DNA of 64,000 bases from Candidatus Microbacterium phytovorans (lineage in GTDB: Bacteria; Actinomycetota; Actinomycetes; Actinomycetales; Microbacteriaceae), in contig CP119321.1 of the NCBI GenBank assembly GCA_029202445.1, positions 2,170,001 to 2,234,000 on the forward strand. The letters run 5' to 3'. A program made the position numbers and the translations under genes. Under the pieces are notes generated by a model. It was not told the origin of the DNA, did no database searches, and worked only from the letters and a program-made list of their open reading frames with translations. Every line of letters starts with the position of its first letter. Position 1 is the first letter of the stretch. Below, in pieces: positions 40,449-49,006 of the stretch.

Positions 40449-41990
40449 GTGACTTCGCCCGACGCACCCCCCACGTCGCGGCGCGAGCTGCGCGCTCAAG
40501 CCGAAGAGCGCTCGCGCGCCGACTCCGCCGAGATCCCCACGACAGCCGGCCACTCCGCAGCGCCCGTCGCTGCCGCCGCCCCCGTCGCCGCCGCCGCCCC
40601 CGTCGCCGCCGCGCCCGTGGCTGCTGCGTCTGGCGACATCCCGCTCGTGACGCCGCGCCGACCGGTGGCGCTGTCGTGGATCGACGTGGATGCCGTCGGC
40701 GTCCGCCGGGCCCCCGACGACCTCTCCGCGGCGGCGAGCGCATACGTCCCCGTGCTGCCCGAACTGGTTCCCCGCCGTCGGCGCCGCTCCCCCGCCGGCT
40801 TCATCGTCACCGTCGTGGTCCTGCTGGCACTCGTCGGCGGGTACACCGCGGCGACCCAGCTCTGGACTCTCGACAATGTGACCCCCGTCGTCGACGCCGC
40901 CGAGGCGCCGACGGTGACGGCCCCGGCATCCGCCGTGTCCTGGCCCGCCGACGGCGAGGGCGCCGTGGGGATCGACGGGGTCGAGACCGTCGCGGCCTCG
41001 TCGACGGATGCCGACGCGATGGCGAGCATCACCAAGCTCATCGCGGTGCTCATGGTGCAAGACGAGAAGCCGATCGCCGTCGGAGAAGACGGGCCCGTGC
41101 GCGACATCGTCTACGCCGACCGCGCGGACTACTGGAGCTTCCTCGGCCGCGGCGAATCGGCGCTCGACGTGCCGGTGGGCGGCACCCTCACGCAGTACCA
41201 GCTGATGCAGGGCGCCCTCATCGCCTCGGCCGGCAACTACGTCGACATGCTCATCCAGGACCTATGGCCCACCGACGAGGCGTTCGCGTCGGCCGCGCGG
41301 GGCTGGCTCGACGCGAACGGACTGCAGGGCATCACGGTCGTCGAGCCCACCGGCATCGACGAGGGGAACTCCGCCGACGCCGCCTCGCTCATCGCGCTCG
41401 GCAAGCTGGCGATGGCCGACCCCGTCGTTGCCGAGATCGTCGCGACGAGGACGGCGCAGATCGACGGTGTCGGCGAGATCGACAACACCAACCCGCTCCT
41501 GTCCGACGACACCGTCGTGGGGATCAAGACGGGCGGACTGTTCGGACACTACAACCTGCTCGCGGCGCGCGACGTGGCCGTCGACGACACGACCGTCCGC
41601 GTCTACGCGGTGGTGGTCGGCCAGCCCACCGAGACCCTCCGCGCCGACGAGACCGCCGAACTCCTCGACCGGGTCGCCGAAGAAGCGGCGGTGCGTCAGA
41701 CCGTCGCCGCCGGCACGGTCGTCGGCGAGGTCACGACGGCGTGGGGGGCGTCGGGCGAGCTCGTGACGGCATCCGATCTCTCCGTGCTGCTGTGGAACGG
41801 TGCCTCGGCGACCGCGGAGCCACAGCTCGAGCTGGGCGACGCGCGTGACGACGGCGACACCGTCGGCACGGTCGCCCTCGCCGGCCCGCTCGACGACGCA
41901 ACGACCGACGTGACGCTCACGGGCGATCTGGGCGAACCCGACGCGTGGTGGCGGTTCACCCACCCGCTGCAGCTGCTCGGGATCGGCTAG
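40449..41990 (+). CDS. Membrane-anchored D-alanyl-D-alanine carboxypeptidase-like protein
   Basis: 513 aa. N-terminal cytoplasmic region of about 110 residues with an Ala/Pro/Val repeat (APVAAAAPVAAA), one membrane span (GFIVTVVVLLALVGGYTAA) and an extracellular penicillin-binding fold. Active-site motifs SITK (SxxK), SAGN (SxN) and KTGG are all present. It should trim peptidoglycan stem peptides. The long cytoplasmic N-terminal region is unusual for secreted S11 carboxypeptidases. Confidence 0.88.
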   Translation: MTSPDAPPTSRRELRAQAEERSRADSAEIPTTAGHSAAPVAAAAPVAAAAPVAAAPVAAASGDIPLVTPRRPVALSWIDVDAVGVRRAPDDLSAAASAYVPVLPELVPRRRRRSPAGFIVTVVVLLALVGGYTAATQLWTLDNVTPVVDAAEAPTVTAPASAVSWPADGEGAVGIDGVETVAASSTDADAMASITKLIAVLMVQDEKPIAVGEDGPVRDIVYADRADYWSFLGRGESALDVPVGGTLTQYQLMQGALIASAGNYVDMLIQDLWPTDEAFASAARGWLDANGLQGITVVEPTGIDEGNSADAASLIALGKLAMADPVVAEIVATRTAQIDGVGEIDNTNPLLSDDTVVGIKTGGLFGHYNLLAARDVAVDDTTVRVYAVVVGQPTETLRADETAELLDRVAEEAAVRQTVAAGTVVGEVTTAWGASGELVTASDLSVLLWNGASATAEPQLELGDARDDGDTVGTVALAGPLDDATTDVTLTGDLGEPDAWWRFTHPLQLLGIG

Positions 41991-42000
41991 TCCGAGCCGG

Positions 42001-42026
42001 GTCGTCGCGGCGGGTCGTCGCGGCGG
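42001..42026. repeat. Two 13-bp tandem repeats
   Basis: GTCGTCGCGGCGG occurs twice head to tail in the gap between convergent genes. Confidence 0.8.
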
Positions 42027-42031
42027 GTGCC

Positions 42032-42964
42032 TCAGACGAAGCGCACGGTCTGCTGCAGGCGCGTGCGCACGTCGAACAGCTCATTGCCGCCGATCTCCCG
42101 GGCACCGGTGACGCCGCGACGCAGCACGGTCGACAGCGCCGAACGCGACACGACGGCCACCGCCAGCCCGCGCACCTTGCCGAGTTCGACGATGGCGGCC
42201 TCGATGTCGTCGTCGGGGAGCACGACGAGTGCGCCACTGAACTTCACGCGTGCCGAGCGGGCGACGGCGCGCGTGCGCGCGACGAGGGATGCCACGGGCG
42301 CTCCGCGTCCGACGCTGTCGCCGATGAGTTCGCCGCGGCGCACGCGCACCGGGCCGCCGAAGTCCTCCGACAGCACCGCGTACAGGCCGCTCGGCCCGAG
42401 GACGATGTGGTCGACCTTCGCATCGGGTTCGCGGGCGTCGGCGGCGACGTCGTGCCACACGGTGTACCCCATCCCGAGGTCGCCCACGATCCGCGCGGTC
42501 GCCTCCTCGGCGAGCGCGTCGGCCAGCAGGCGACGCACCTCCCGGGGCGCGGTGCGCACGAGGGCGGGGTCGTACGGGTTCTCCAGCGGCGCCCCTCGCC
42601 CGACCCACTCGCGCATGAGGGTGAGGTAGCGCTCGCGACGCCAGCCACCCGGGTGGCCGAACGAACGCGCGCGGGGACGCGTGTCGGCCGGTGCGGACGG
42701 CGGCCGCCAGCCGGGCGCGTCGGGCGCGAACGAGGGCGCGTCGTCGCCGAATCCGTGGCCGCGGTCGTAGGCGGCACGCGCCTCGGGGGTGCCGACGAGC
42801 TCCCACGCCCGCTGCACCTGGACGAAGACCGCGGCGTCGCCTCCCGTGTCGGGGTGGGTCTGGCGGAGGCGCAGGCGGTATGCACGGCGCAGTGCGTCGT
42901 CGTCGACGTCGGGTGCGACCGCCAGGATCTCGTATGCGGACGCGGAGAGGGGGCTGTCGAACAC
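42032..42964 (-). CDS. J-domain protein fused to a NERD-like domain
   Basis: 310 aa. The N-terminal J domain (about residues 8-68) has the HPD signature in RQTHPDTGGD. A Pro/Arg linker follows, then a domain from about residue 150 with HDVAADAREPDAKVDHIVLG and PSGLYAVLSEDFGG, the NERD core pattern (acidic residue, then V-D-H-I and G-L-Y). NERD is related to nuclease folds. The J domain could recruit DnaK. The GTG at 42964 lies 3 nt after the HIBCH gene, so the two are coupled. Function unknown. Confidence 0.8.
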   Translation of the reverse strand: MFDSPLSASAYEILAVAPDVDDDALRRAYRLRLRQTHPDTGGDAAVFVQVQRAWELVGTPEARAAYDRGHGFGDDAPSFAPDAPGWRPPSAPADTRPRARSFGHPGGWRRERYLTLMREWVGRGAPLENPYDPALVRTAPREVRRLLADALAEEATARIVGDLGMGYTVWHDVAADAREPDAKVDHIVLGPSGLYAVLSEDFGGPVRVRRGELIGDSVGRGAPVASLVARTRAVARSARVKFSGALVVLPDDDIEAAIVELGKVRGLAVAVVSRSALSTVLRRGVTGAREIGGNELFDVRTRLQQTVRFV

Positions 42965-42967
42965 GGG

Positions 42968-44098
42968 TCAGTCCCACAATCCGCGGTCGGGGACGGATGC
43001 CAGGGCGCGCGCTCCGATGTGCGGATCGACCTCGTGGAGCGTCGCGGGTGTCCACGCGGGCGTCCGGTCCCTGTCGACGAGCTGCGCACGGATGCCTTCG
43101 GGCAGGTCGGGCTGCGTCGTCGCGAACCACATCACGAGTCCGTACTCCTGTGCGAGTGCGGCGCGCAGGTCGGGGAGCTCGCGCGCAGCCCGGACCGCTG
43201 CCAGGGTGACGACCAGGCCCGTCGGCGACAGCTCCTCGAGCGTGTCCGCCGTCGCGGCGGCCTCGGGCTCCGAGCGTTCCCGGAGACGCGCGATGATCTC
43301 GACGACCGTATCGGCCGAGAACGCGTCGTCGATCCAGGGGCGGGCGGCCTCGAGTCGCGACGGCCCGGCCGTCTCGTCGAAGAGCAGCACGAGTTCGGTG
43401 GGGGTGTGCGGGTCGGCGCGCGTCACGAGTGCGTCGTGCAGGTCGCCGAGCCGTTCGGAGGGCACCAGATGGTCGGCGAATCCTGCGTAGATGGCATCCG
43501 CGGCATCCATCGTCGCACCGGTGAGCGCGAGGTACTCGCCCACGCGCCCCGGTGCGCGCCCGAGCAGCCAGCTGCCGCCGACGTCGGGCGTGAACCCGAT
43601 GCGGGTCTCGGGCATCGCGAGCTTCGACCGCTCGGTGACCACCCGCACCGCGGCATGGCACGCGAGTCCGACGCCGCCGCCCATCGTGATGCCGTCTGCG
43701 AGGGCGACGATCGGCTTGGGGTATTCGGCGATGCGGGCGTTGAGGGCGTACTCGGCGCGGAAGAAGACCGCCGCCTCGTCGCCGTTGCCCGCGACGATCT
43801 GCGCGTGCAGCCCGCGCACGTCGCCTCCCGCGCACAGCCCCCGCTCGCCGGCACCGTCGAGAAGGATCACCTGGATGTCGGTGTCGCTCTCCCAGCGGTC
43901 GAGCGCGGCGGCGAGGTCTTCGATCATGCCGAGGTCGAGCGCATTGATCGCCTCGGGCCGGTCGAGCGTCAGATGGCCGACGCTGCTGTCGGCGTGCGCT
44001 CGCACGCGGCGCGGTGTGTCGGCGTCGGACGCGGCGTCGGAGTCGGGAGCGGGATCGGTGCCGGGGATCGCGGCGGGCGGCGTGGCGGGTTCACTCAC
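42968..44098 (-). CDS. 3-hydroxyisobutyryl-CoA hydrolase
   Basis: 376 aa. Crotonase superfamily, HIBCH branch. Oxyanion segments [15 protein letters not shown] and [16 protein letters not shown], active-site Glu in [15 protein letters not shown], and the C-terminal [19 protein letters not shown] all fit HIBCH rather than enoyl-CoA hydratase. It acts in valine breakdown, releasing 3-hydroxyisobutyrate, on the way to propionyl-CoA. The N-terminal 40 residues are low complexity. The GTG at 44098 has TAGCGT 7 nt upstream. Confidence 0.92.
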   Translation of the reverse strand: MSEPATPPAAIPGTDPAPDSDAASDADTPRRVRAHADSSVGHLTLDRPEAINALDLGMIEDLAAALDRWESDTDIQVILLDGAGERGLCAGGDVRGLHAQIVAGNGDEAAVFFRAEYALNARIAEYPKPIVALADGITMGGGVGLACHAAVRVVTERSKLAMPETRIGFTPDVGGSWLLGRAPGRVGEYLALTGATMDAADAIYAGFADHLVPSERLGDLHDALVTRADPHTPTELVLLFDETAGPSRLEAARPWIDDAFSADTVVEIIARLRERSEPEAAATADTLEELSPTGLVVTLAAVRAARELPDLRAALAQEYGLVMWFATTQPDLPEGIRAQLVDRDRTPAWTPATLHEVDPHIGARALASVPDRGLWD

Positions 44099-44105
44099 GC
44101 CGCTC

Positions 44106-44111
44106 ACGCTA
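44106..44111 (-). promoter_or_regulatory. Leaderless-type -10 box for the HIBCH gene
   Basis: TAGCGT on the minus strand, 7 nt before the GTG at 44098. Confidence 0.45.
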
Positions 44112-44223
44112 CCCGAGCCCGTCGGGCGCGGACGGCGGCACGGACCGTGAGGACGCGCGTTCGCGGCGCCGCGCATGCGGTTTGTCCACAGGCGCCACTC
44201 CCGGTGTGCGCAGATCCCTCGCC

Positions 44224-44243
44224 CCTGGCGGCTTTCCGCCAGG
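44224..44243 (+). promoter_or_regulatory. Leader hairpin upstream of the ABC-exporter operon
   Basis: CCTGGCGG (44224-44231) pairs with CCGCCAGG (44236-44243), 4-nt loop, 34 nt before the ATG at 44278. Confidence 0.5.
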
Positions 44244-44277
44244 ATGGAGGAAAGCCCGCGAAGAGGAGACGTTTTCC

Positions 44278-45435
44278 ATGCCCGACGGACAGGTCCTCGA
44301 GTTCACCGGCGTCACGAAGCGCTTCGGCACCGTGACCGCCGTGGACGGTTTCAGCGCGCGCGTCGAGCCGGGAGTCGTCACGGGCTTCCTCGGCCCCAAC
44401 GGTGCGGGCAAGACCACGTCCCTTCGCATCCTCCTGGGGCTCATCTCCCCGTCGAGCGGCACCGCCACGATCGGCGGCAAGCGCTACGCGCAGCTCGCCC
44501 AGCCGCTCCAGACCGTCGGCGCGGCGCTCGAGGCGTCGAGCTTCCACCCGGGCCGCTCCGCCGCGAACCACCTCCGCGTGTACGCCCACGCCGCCGGGCT
44601 TCCGACATCCCGCGTCGATGAGGCGCTCGGCACGGTGGGTCTGGCCGACGTCGCGGGGCGCAAGGTCGGCGGCTTCTCGCTCGGCATGCGCCAGCGCCTC
44701 GGGCTCGCCTACACGCTGCTGGGCGACCCGGGCGTGCTCGTGCTCGACGAGCCGTCGAACGGGCTCGACCCCGAAGGCATCCGATGGATGCGCGGCTTCC
44801 TGCGCGAGCTCGCTCGCCAGGGACGCACGGTGCTCGTGTCGTCGCACCTGCTCGCCGAGATCCAGCAGACCGCCGAGGCGCTGCTGATCATCGCGCGCGG
44901 ACGGCTCGTCTTCCAGGGGCGCATCGACGAGCTCACGGCCAGCGACGAATACGCCGCCGTCGTCGACGCCCCCGATCGTGCGGCGCTCGCGGCGGCCCTC
45001 ACGGATGCCGGTCAGGACTTCGAGGTGCTGCGCACCGGCTTCACGGTGCGCGGCGCGGACACGGCGGCGGTCGGCGCGATCGCTGCGGCCGCCGGTGTCG
45101 CCCTGTCGACGCTGCAGCGCCGCGGCCCCGCGCTCGAGGAGGTGTTCCTCGACCTCGTGAACGGCGTCCGCGTGCACGCCTCCGCCGAAGGTGCAGCGCC
45201 TCCTGCGGTCGGCGTGGAGCCGCAGCCCGAGGCCGAACCGCAGGTGGAACCGGAGCCGCAGCCCGAGGCCGAACCGCAGGTCGAACCGGAGCCGCAGCCC
45301 GAGGCGGAGCCGGAGGTGGAACCGGAGCCGCTCGCCGAACCGGAGCCCGAACCCGAACCTGCAACGGATGCCGAAGCCGCCACCCCGGACGCCGACCATA
45401 CCGACGACCACCACGAAGGCGGTGAGCAGCGATGA
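44278..45435 (+). CDS. ABC-2 exporter ATPase with Glu/Pro-rich repeat tail
   Basis: 385 aa. Walker [10 protein letters not shown], signature FSLGMRQR, Walker [16 protein letters not shown] and H-loop VSSHLLAE. The ATPase ends near residue 300. The C-terminal 85 residues are an acidic, Pro-rich tail containing four 12-residue repeats of [12 protein letters not shown] type. The tail is not part of the usual family. The ATG at 44278 follows AGAGGAGACG. The permease start overlaps the stop (ATGA). Substrate unknown. Confidence 0.92.
   Translation: MPDGQVLEFTGVTKRFGTVTAVDGFSARVEPGVVTGFLGPNGAGKTTSLRILLGLISPSSGTATIGGKRYAQLAQPLQTVGAALEASSFHPGRSAANHLRVYAHAAGLPTSRVDEALGTVGLADVAGRKVGGFSLGMRQRLGLAYTLLGDPGVLVLDEPSNGLDPEGIRWMRGFLRELARQGRTVLVSSHLLAEIQQTAEALLIIARGRLVFQGRIDELTASDEYAAVVDAPDRAALAAALTDAGQDFEVLRTGFTVRGADTAAVGAIAAAAGVALSTLQRRGPALEEVFLDLVNGVRVHASAEGAAPPAVGVEPQPEAEPQVEPEPQPEAEPQVEPEPQPEAEPEVEPEPLAEPEPEPEPATDAEAATPDADHTDDHHEGGEQR
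45217..45360 (+). repeat. Four 36-bp tandem repeats encoding the Glu/Pro tail
   Basis: The unit starts GAGCCGCAGCCCGAGGCCGA. Copies 1-3 are nearly identical and copy 4 has diverged (45325-45360). The frame is kept throughout. Confidence 0.92.
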
Positions 45436-46268
45436 GCCTCGCGCGCGCAACCCGCTCGGAACTGACGAAGCAGTTCACCACCTCCCAGTGGTGGGTGCTG
45501 GCGCTCGTGCTGATCGTCTACGTCGGCAGCACTGCGGGCGGGCTCGCCGCCGTCTTCGGCGCCGTCTCTTCGGGCGCGATGCCCGACAGCGGCGCGAACA
45601 CGCCGAGCATCCCCGCCGACATCCTGCCGCCGATCATCTACAGCCTGGCGACCGCCGTCGGCTACATCTTCCCCCTGCTGATCGGGACGCTCGTGGTTAC
45701 GGGCGAGTTCCGCCACAAGACCCTCACCCCCACATTCCTCGCAACGCCGCGGCGGGGGGTCGCCCTCACCGGCAAGGCGCTCTCCGGCATCCTGATGGGT
45801 CTCCTCTACGCCGCCGTCGCGGTGGTCTCCACGGTGGGGCCGGGAGCCGGCATCCTGGCGCTGTTCGACATCGACACCCGACTGGGTGACCCCGACATCT
45901 GGGCGATGCTCGGGCGGATCGTGCTCGCATTCGTGCTGTGGGTGCTGATCGGCATCGGCATCGGCACGCTCGTGCGCAATCAGGTCGCCGCCGTCGTGGG
46001 CGTCATCGTGTTCACCCAGTTCCTCGAGCCGATCCTCCGCACGGTCGCGGGCTTCGTCGACGGCGTCTCGGAGGCAGCACGCTTCCTCCCCGGCGCCACC
46101 TCCGACGCGCTCGTGGGCGCGAGCCTCTACACGAGCCTCGGCGGAGCCACCGGCGGGGCGACGGCGGAGCCGCTCGAATGGTGGATCGGCGGCCTCGTGC
46201 TCCTGGCCTACGCCGTCGTGCTGCTCGTGCTCGGATACCTGGTGAGCTGGCGGCGCGACGTCAGCTGA
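45432..46268 (+). CDS. ABC-2 exporter permease
   Basis: 278 aa with about six membrane spans. The first follows a short cytoplasmic N terminus ([13 protein letters not shown]). The motif [19 protein letters not shown] before the third span is typical of ABC-2 permeases that work with the preceding ATPase. It overlaps that gene by 4 bp and ends 8 nt from a convergent hypothetical gene. Confidence 0.9.
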   Translation: MSLARATRSELTKQFTTSQWWVLALVLIVYVGSTAGGLAAVFGAVSSGAMPDSGANTPSIPADILPPIIYSLATAVGYIFPLLIGTLVVTGEFRHKTLTPTFLATPRRGVALTGKALSGILMGLLYAAVAVVSTVGPGAGILALFDIDTRLGDPDIWAMLGRIVLAFVLWVLIGIGIGTLVRNQVAAVVGVIVFTQFLEPILRTVAGFVDGVSEAARFLPGATSDALVGASLYTSLGGATGGATAEPLEWWIGGLVLLAYAVVLLVLGYLVSWRRDVS

Positions 46269-46276
46269 CCGCCCCC

Positions 46277-46738
46277 TCAGGGCGTGACTGGAGCGACCTT
46301 CGGGGCGCGGGTCCGACGTGGCCGCGCAGCGGAATGCGGTGCGACGATGTCGACGACGTCGGCGGCTTCGGTCTCGGCCTCCAACTGGAGGGCCTGCACG
46401 AGTGCGACGCCGTGCCGCGTCGTGAGGACGAGGCGCTCGAACTCCGCGCCGCCGCCGACCGACGGGTCAAGATCGATGACGACTGCGGGCTTGCGACGCT
46501 GCACGACGACGAAGTCGGCGCCCCCCGACGACTTCCACGTGCCCATGGCGAGGATGCCGCGCACATGCGTTCCCGGGCTCGGCACACCGCGCAGCCACGT
46601 CCACGCGTCGTCGGTGAGCTGGACCTTGACGATGGCGGAGCGATCGACGCGCACACCCGCCGACCGGAAGGAGAGCGCTCGCTCGATCGGCGACAGCACG
46701 ACCTCGAGCTGCGCCGAGTCGAGCAGCAGAGTCACCAT
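46277..46738 (-). CDS. Hypothetical protein
   Basis: 153 aa, not recognised. The first 95 residues are a compact alternating beta pattern (LLDSAQLEVVLSPIERALSF, AIVKVQLTDDAW, AVVIDLD). The C terminus after about 135 is a basic Ala/Arg/Pro tail. The ATG at 46738 has CAGACT 6 nt upstream, a weak leaderless-type box. It lies alone between a convergent permease gene and hemD. Confidence 0.65.
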   Translation of the reverse strand: MVTLLLDSAQLEVVLSPIERALSFRSAGVRVDRSAIVKVQLTDDAWTWLRGVPSPGTHVRGILAMGTWKSSGGADFVVVQRRKPAVVIDLDPSVGGGAEFERLVLTTRHGVALVQALQLEAETEAADVVDIVAPHSAARPRRTRAPKVAPVTP

Positions 46739-46819
46739 GCGTTCAGTCTGCCGCGTTTCGTCTGCGCGTTTCCTCACAGAGCGGCAACGATCCCCCGGTG
46801 CGGGCCGACCGGCCCGCGC

Positions 46820-47623
46820 TCAGACGGCGAACTCGTCGGTCGCGTGCGGGAGCGGGAAGGTGGAGACGGCGGAGATCAGCCCACTGACGGTCTGCTCGCG
46901 CGCCACGACGCTGACGCCGAGACCGGCGCGCTTGGCATCCTTCGCCGTCCGCGGTCCGATCGCGGCGATCACCGTGTCGGCGGGGATGTCGGGGAACTGC
47001 AGCCGCACCTGCTCGGCGACCGATCCGCTCGTCACGAGGATCGCGTTGATGCGGCCCGATCGCACGTCTGCGGCGATCCGGTCGGTCACGGGGACGCCGA
47101 CGGTGCGATACGCGACGACGCTGCGCACGTCGTGGCCGGCGGCCGACAGCTCGCGGGTGAGGACCGGCTTGGCGATCTCGCTGCGCAGCGTGAGGATGCG
47201 GCGGGGCTCCGGTTCCAGCGCGATGAGCTGTGCGGCCATCCCTGCGGCTGAGTTGTCCTCGTCGGGAACGAGATCGACGCGATAGCCGACGGCCGTGAGG
47301 GCCGTCGCGGTCGTCTCGCCGACGGCGGCGACCTTCGTGGAAGCCGGAATCGCCGCCCGGTAGGCGTAGAGCACGTCGACGGTGGTCGCACTGGTCAGAG
47401 TGACCCAGTCGAACGCGCCCGCGGCCAGGTCGGCAAGTGCCGACTCGAGCGTCGTCTGGTCGGTCGAGGGCGCGAAGTTGATGAGTGGGGCGATGACGGG
47501 CGTGGCTCCCTGTGCGCGAAGGGTCGCCGCGACGGAGTCTCCCCACGGGCCGCCCCGGGGAACGAGCACACGCCAGCCCTTCAGGGGCTTCTGCGGCGCG
47601 TTCGCCGTGCTGTGTGCGTTCAT
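46820..47623 (-). CDS. hemD: Uroporphyrinogen-III synthase
   Basis: 267 aa. Closes hydroxymethylbilane to uroporphyrinogen III in heme synthesis. Weakly conserved family, but the layout is clear: two similar alpha/beta halves with VLVPRGGPWGDSV at the start, WVTLTSATTVDVL near residue 90, AAVGETTATAL, ILVTSGSVAEQV and IAAIGPRTAKDA. Other heme genes are not adjacent. A flavin oxidase with possible heme link lies at 49007. The start at 47623 is chosen over a longer ATG upstream. Confidence 0.85.
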   Translation of the reverse strand: MNAHSTANAPQKPLKGWRVLVPRGGPWGDSVAATLRAQGATPVIAPLINFAPSTDQTTLESALADLAAGAFDWVTLTSATTVDVLYAYRAAIPASTKVAAVGETTATALTAVGYRVDLVPDEDNSAAGMAAQLIALEPEPRRILTLRSEIAKPVLTRELSAAGHDVRSVVAYRTVGVPVTDRIAADVRSGRINAILVTSGSVAEQVRLQFPDIPADTVIAAIGPRTAKDAKRAGLGVSVVAREQTVSGLISAVSTFPLPHATDEFAV

Positions 47624-47798
47624 CGTCGACTCTCGTGGTGCTCGGATCGGACGCACGAAGAGCGCCCGACAATGCGGTGCCCTCGCCACACGCGGTCGTG
47701 CACTCGGGCGTGCATCACCGGCAGCATCCGCCTCATCGCCACTGCCTGTAGATGGATACTACCCCCGGCCGGAGCGCGGACGCCGCGACCGCCGACCC

Positions 47799-48071
47799 TC
47801 AGCGCGTGTACAGACGGACGAATCCCCAGACCACGAGTCCCGCGGCAACGGCGATGCCGGCGGCGGCGGCCACGGCACCCGTCGGGTTCTCCCGGTGGAA
47901 GCGGCGTGCCGCCGTGACGCCTCGATCGGTCGCCCGCGCAACCCGCTTGGGGACGTTGGTCTTCTCCTCGATCGCCGACAGAGCGGCCTTGAGCTCGGCG
48001 CGCGCCCTTTCGACCGGATCGGTGATGCCGAGCGGAACGGCGGTGCGGGGGGCGGGGATCTCAGTACTCAT
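47799..48071 (-). CDS. DUF3618-like small membrane protein
   Basis: 90 aa. An amphipathic N-terminal half (DPVERARAELKAALSAIEEK) and one C-terminal membrane span (GAVAAAAGIAVAAGLVVWGF). The N-terminal pattern matches DUF3618. The start overlaps the preceding holin-like gene by 11 bp. Third gene of an envelope operon with the YtxH-like and holin-like proteins. Function unknown. Confidence 0.8.
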   Translation of the reverse strand: MSTEIPAPRTAVPLGITDPVERARAELKAALSAIEEKTNVPKRVARATDRGVTAARRFHRENPTGAVAAAAGIAVAAGLVVWGFVRLYTR

Positions 48072-48471
48072 TGACGACGTCCTTCACGATGCGGGTGTCG
48101 GTGGCGACAGCCTTGGCAGGACTCTGCAGACGGCGGAGGCGACGGAATCGGAGGAGGCCCAGCAGTGCGAACACGGCCACGAAGACGAGCCCGAGCACCA
48201 GCACGATCAGGCTGGCGAGCCACGCCGGCATCCACGATGCCAATCCGATGATCGCGAAGGCGCCCAGGGCCGGGAGGGACCAGAACAGGAAGAAGAGAGC
48301 GACGATGAACCACACGCCCCCCATACCGGCTTCCTTGCCCGCGCTCATCGCCCACTTCTTGGCGGAGTCGATCTCGGCGACGATGAGGTTGCGCACCAGC
48401 TCGGGCACCTCGCCCAACAGGGTGAGGAGACTGTCGTCCGCACGGTCGCGGAAGCCGCGAGGCGTCGTCAT
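48061..48471 (-). CDS. Phage-holin-superfamily (DUF1469-like) membrane protein
   Basis: 136 aa. N-terminal amphipathic helix (LLTLLGEVPELVRNLIVAEI) then two membrane spans (about residues 50-72 and 78-102). The pattern is that of actinobacterial putative holin-superfamily/DUF1469 proteins, which are chromosomal and not true phage holins. It lies 1 nt downstream of the YtxH-like gene. Role in envelope structure is inferred only from family company. Confidence 0.82.
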   Translation of the reverse strand: MTTPRGFRDRADDSLLTLLGEVPELVRNLIVAEIDSAKKWAMSAGKEAGMGGVWFIVALFFLFWSLPALGAFAIIGLASWMPAWLASLIVLVLGLVFVAVFALLGLLRFRRLRRLQSPAKAVATDTRIVKDVVNEY

Positions 48472-48472
48472 C

Positions 48473-48907
48473 TCAGCTCCCCGAGGACTTCTTCGTACGC
48501 GTGGATGCCGTGCCCGAAGAGGTCGTGCTCTTGCGCGTCGTCGTCGTCTTCTTCGCGGCGGAGTCAGCGGCCTTCTCGACACTGGCGGCGGTGGTCTCGG
48601 CTGCACGCGTGACCTCGTCGGCGGAGTCCTTCCCGGCGCGGATCGCCGCGTCGAGACGCTGGCCGGCCGTGCCGTTCTTCGTCGCTGCCTTCGTGATCTT
48701 GACGGCCCCGTCCCAGAGGGCGCTCGGGAGCGCGAGAGCGGCGGACTTGCCGAGATCCGTGACCTTGCCCACCTGTCGCTGCACCGGGTCGGTGTTCCAC
48801 ACCTTCAGAAAGTTCGACTTGATCTGCTCGTAGCGCTCTCGACCGGCCCGCGAGCCGAGCACATAGCCCGCCGCGAGTCCGACGACGATTCCGATCTTGC
48901 CCCTCAT
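48473..48907 (-). CDS. YtxH-like envelope protein
   Basis: 144 aa. A short N-terminal hydrophobic segment with the YtxH pattern (IGIVVGLAAGYVLGSRAGRE) is followed by a long helical region and a Ser/Thr/Lys-rich tail of about 30 residues. The ATG at 48907 follows GAGGAGACC. First gene of the three-gene operon. Function unknown. Confidence 0.82.
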   Translation of the reverse strand: MRGKIGIVVGLAAGYVLGSRAGRERYEQIKSNFLKVWNTDPVQRQVGKVTDLGKSAALALPSALWDGAVKITKAATKNGTAGQRLDAAIRAGKDSADEVTRAAETTAASVEKAADSAAKKTTTTRKSTTSSGTASTRTKKSSGS

Positions 48908-49006
48908 GGGGTCTCCTCACACTGGTGGCGATGGTGCGTACGTCCCTCCAGCGTAACCCTGTATGCCGAATCCGGCATGCCCCCTTTCCACAGGGTGGCG
49001 GGAGTG

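Noticed and set aside
42968..44176. Longer HIBCH start at 44176
   Set aside because: The added N terminus is Arg/Pro-rich and would begin upstream of a well placed TAGCGT box. The GTG at 44098 is favoured.
41945..44335. 796-codon open frame on the plus strand
   Set aside because: Antisense shadow of the J-NERD and HIBCH genes. No ribosome site or recognisable domain.
48061..48471. Prophage remnant suggested by the holin-like protein
   Set aside because: The gene is in a conserved-looking chromosomal envelope operon, with no lysin, capsid or integrase genes nearby.
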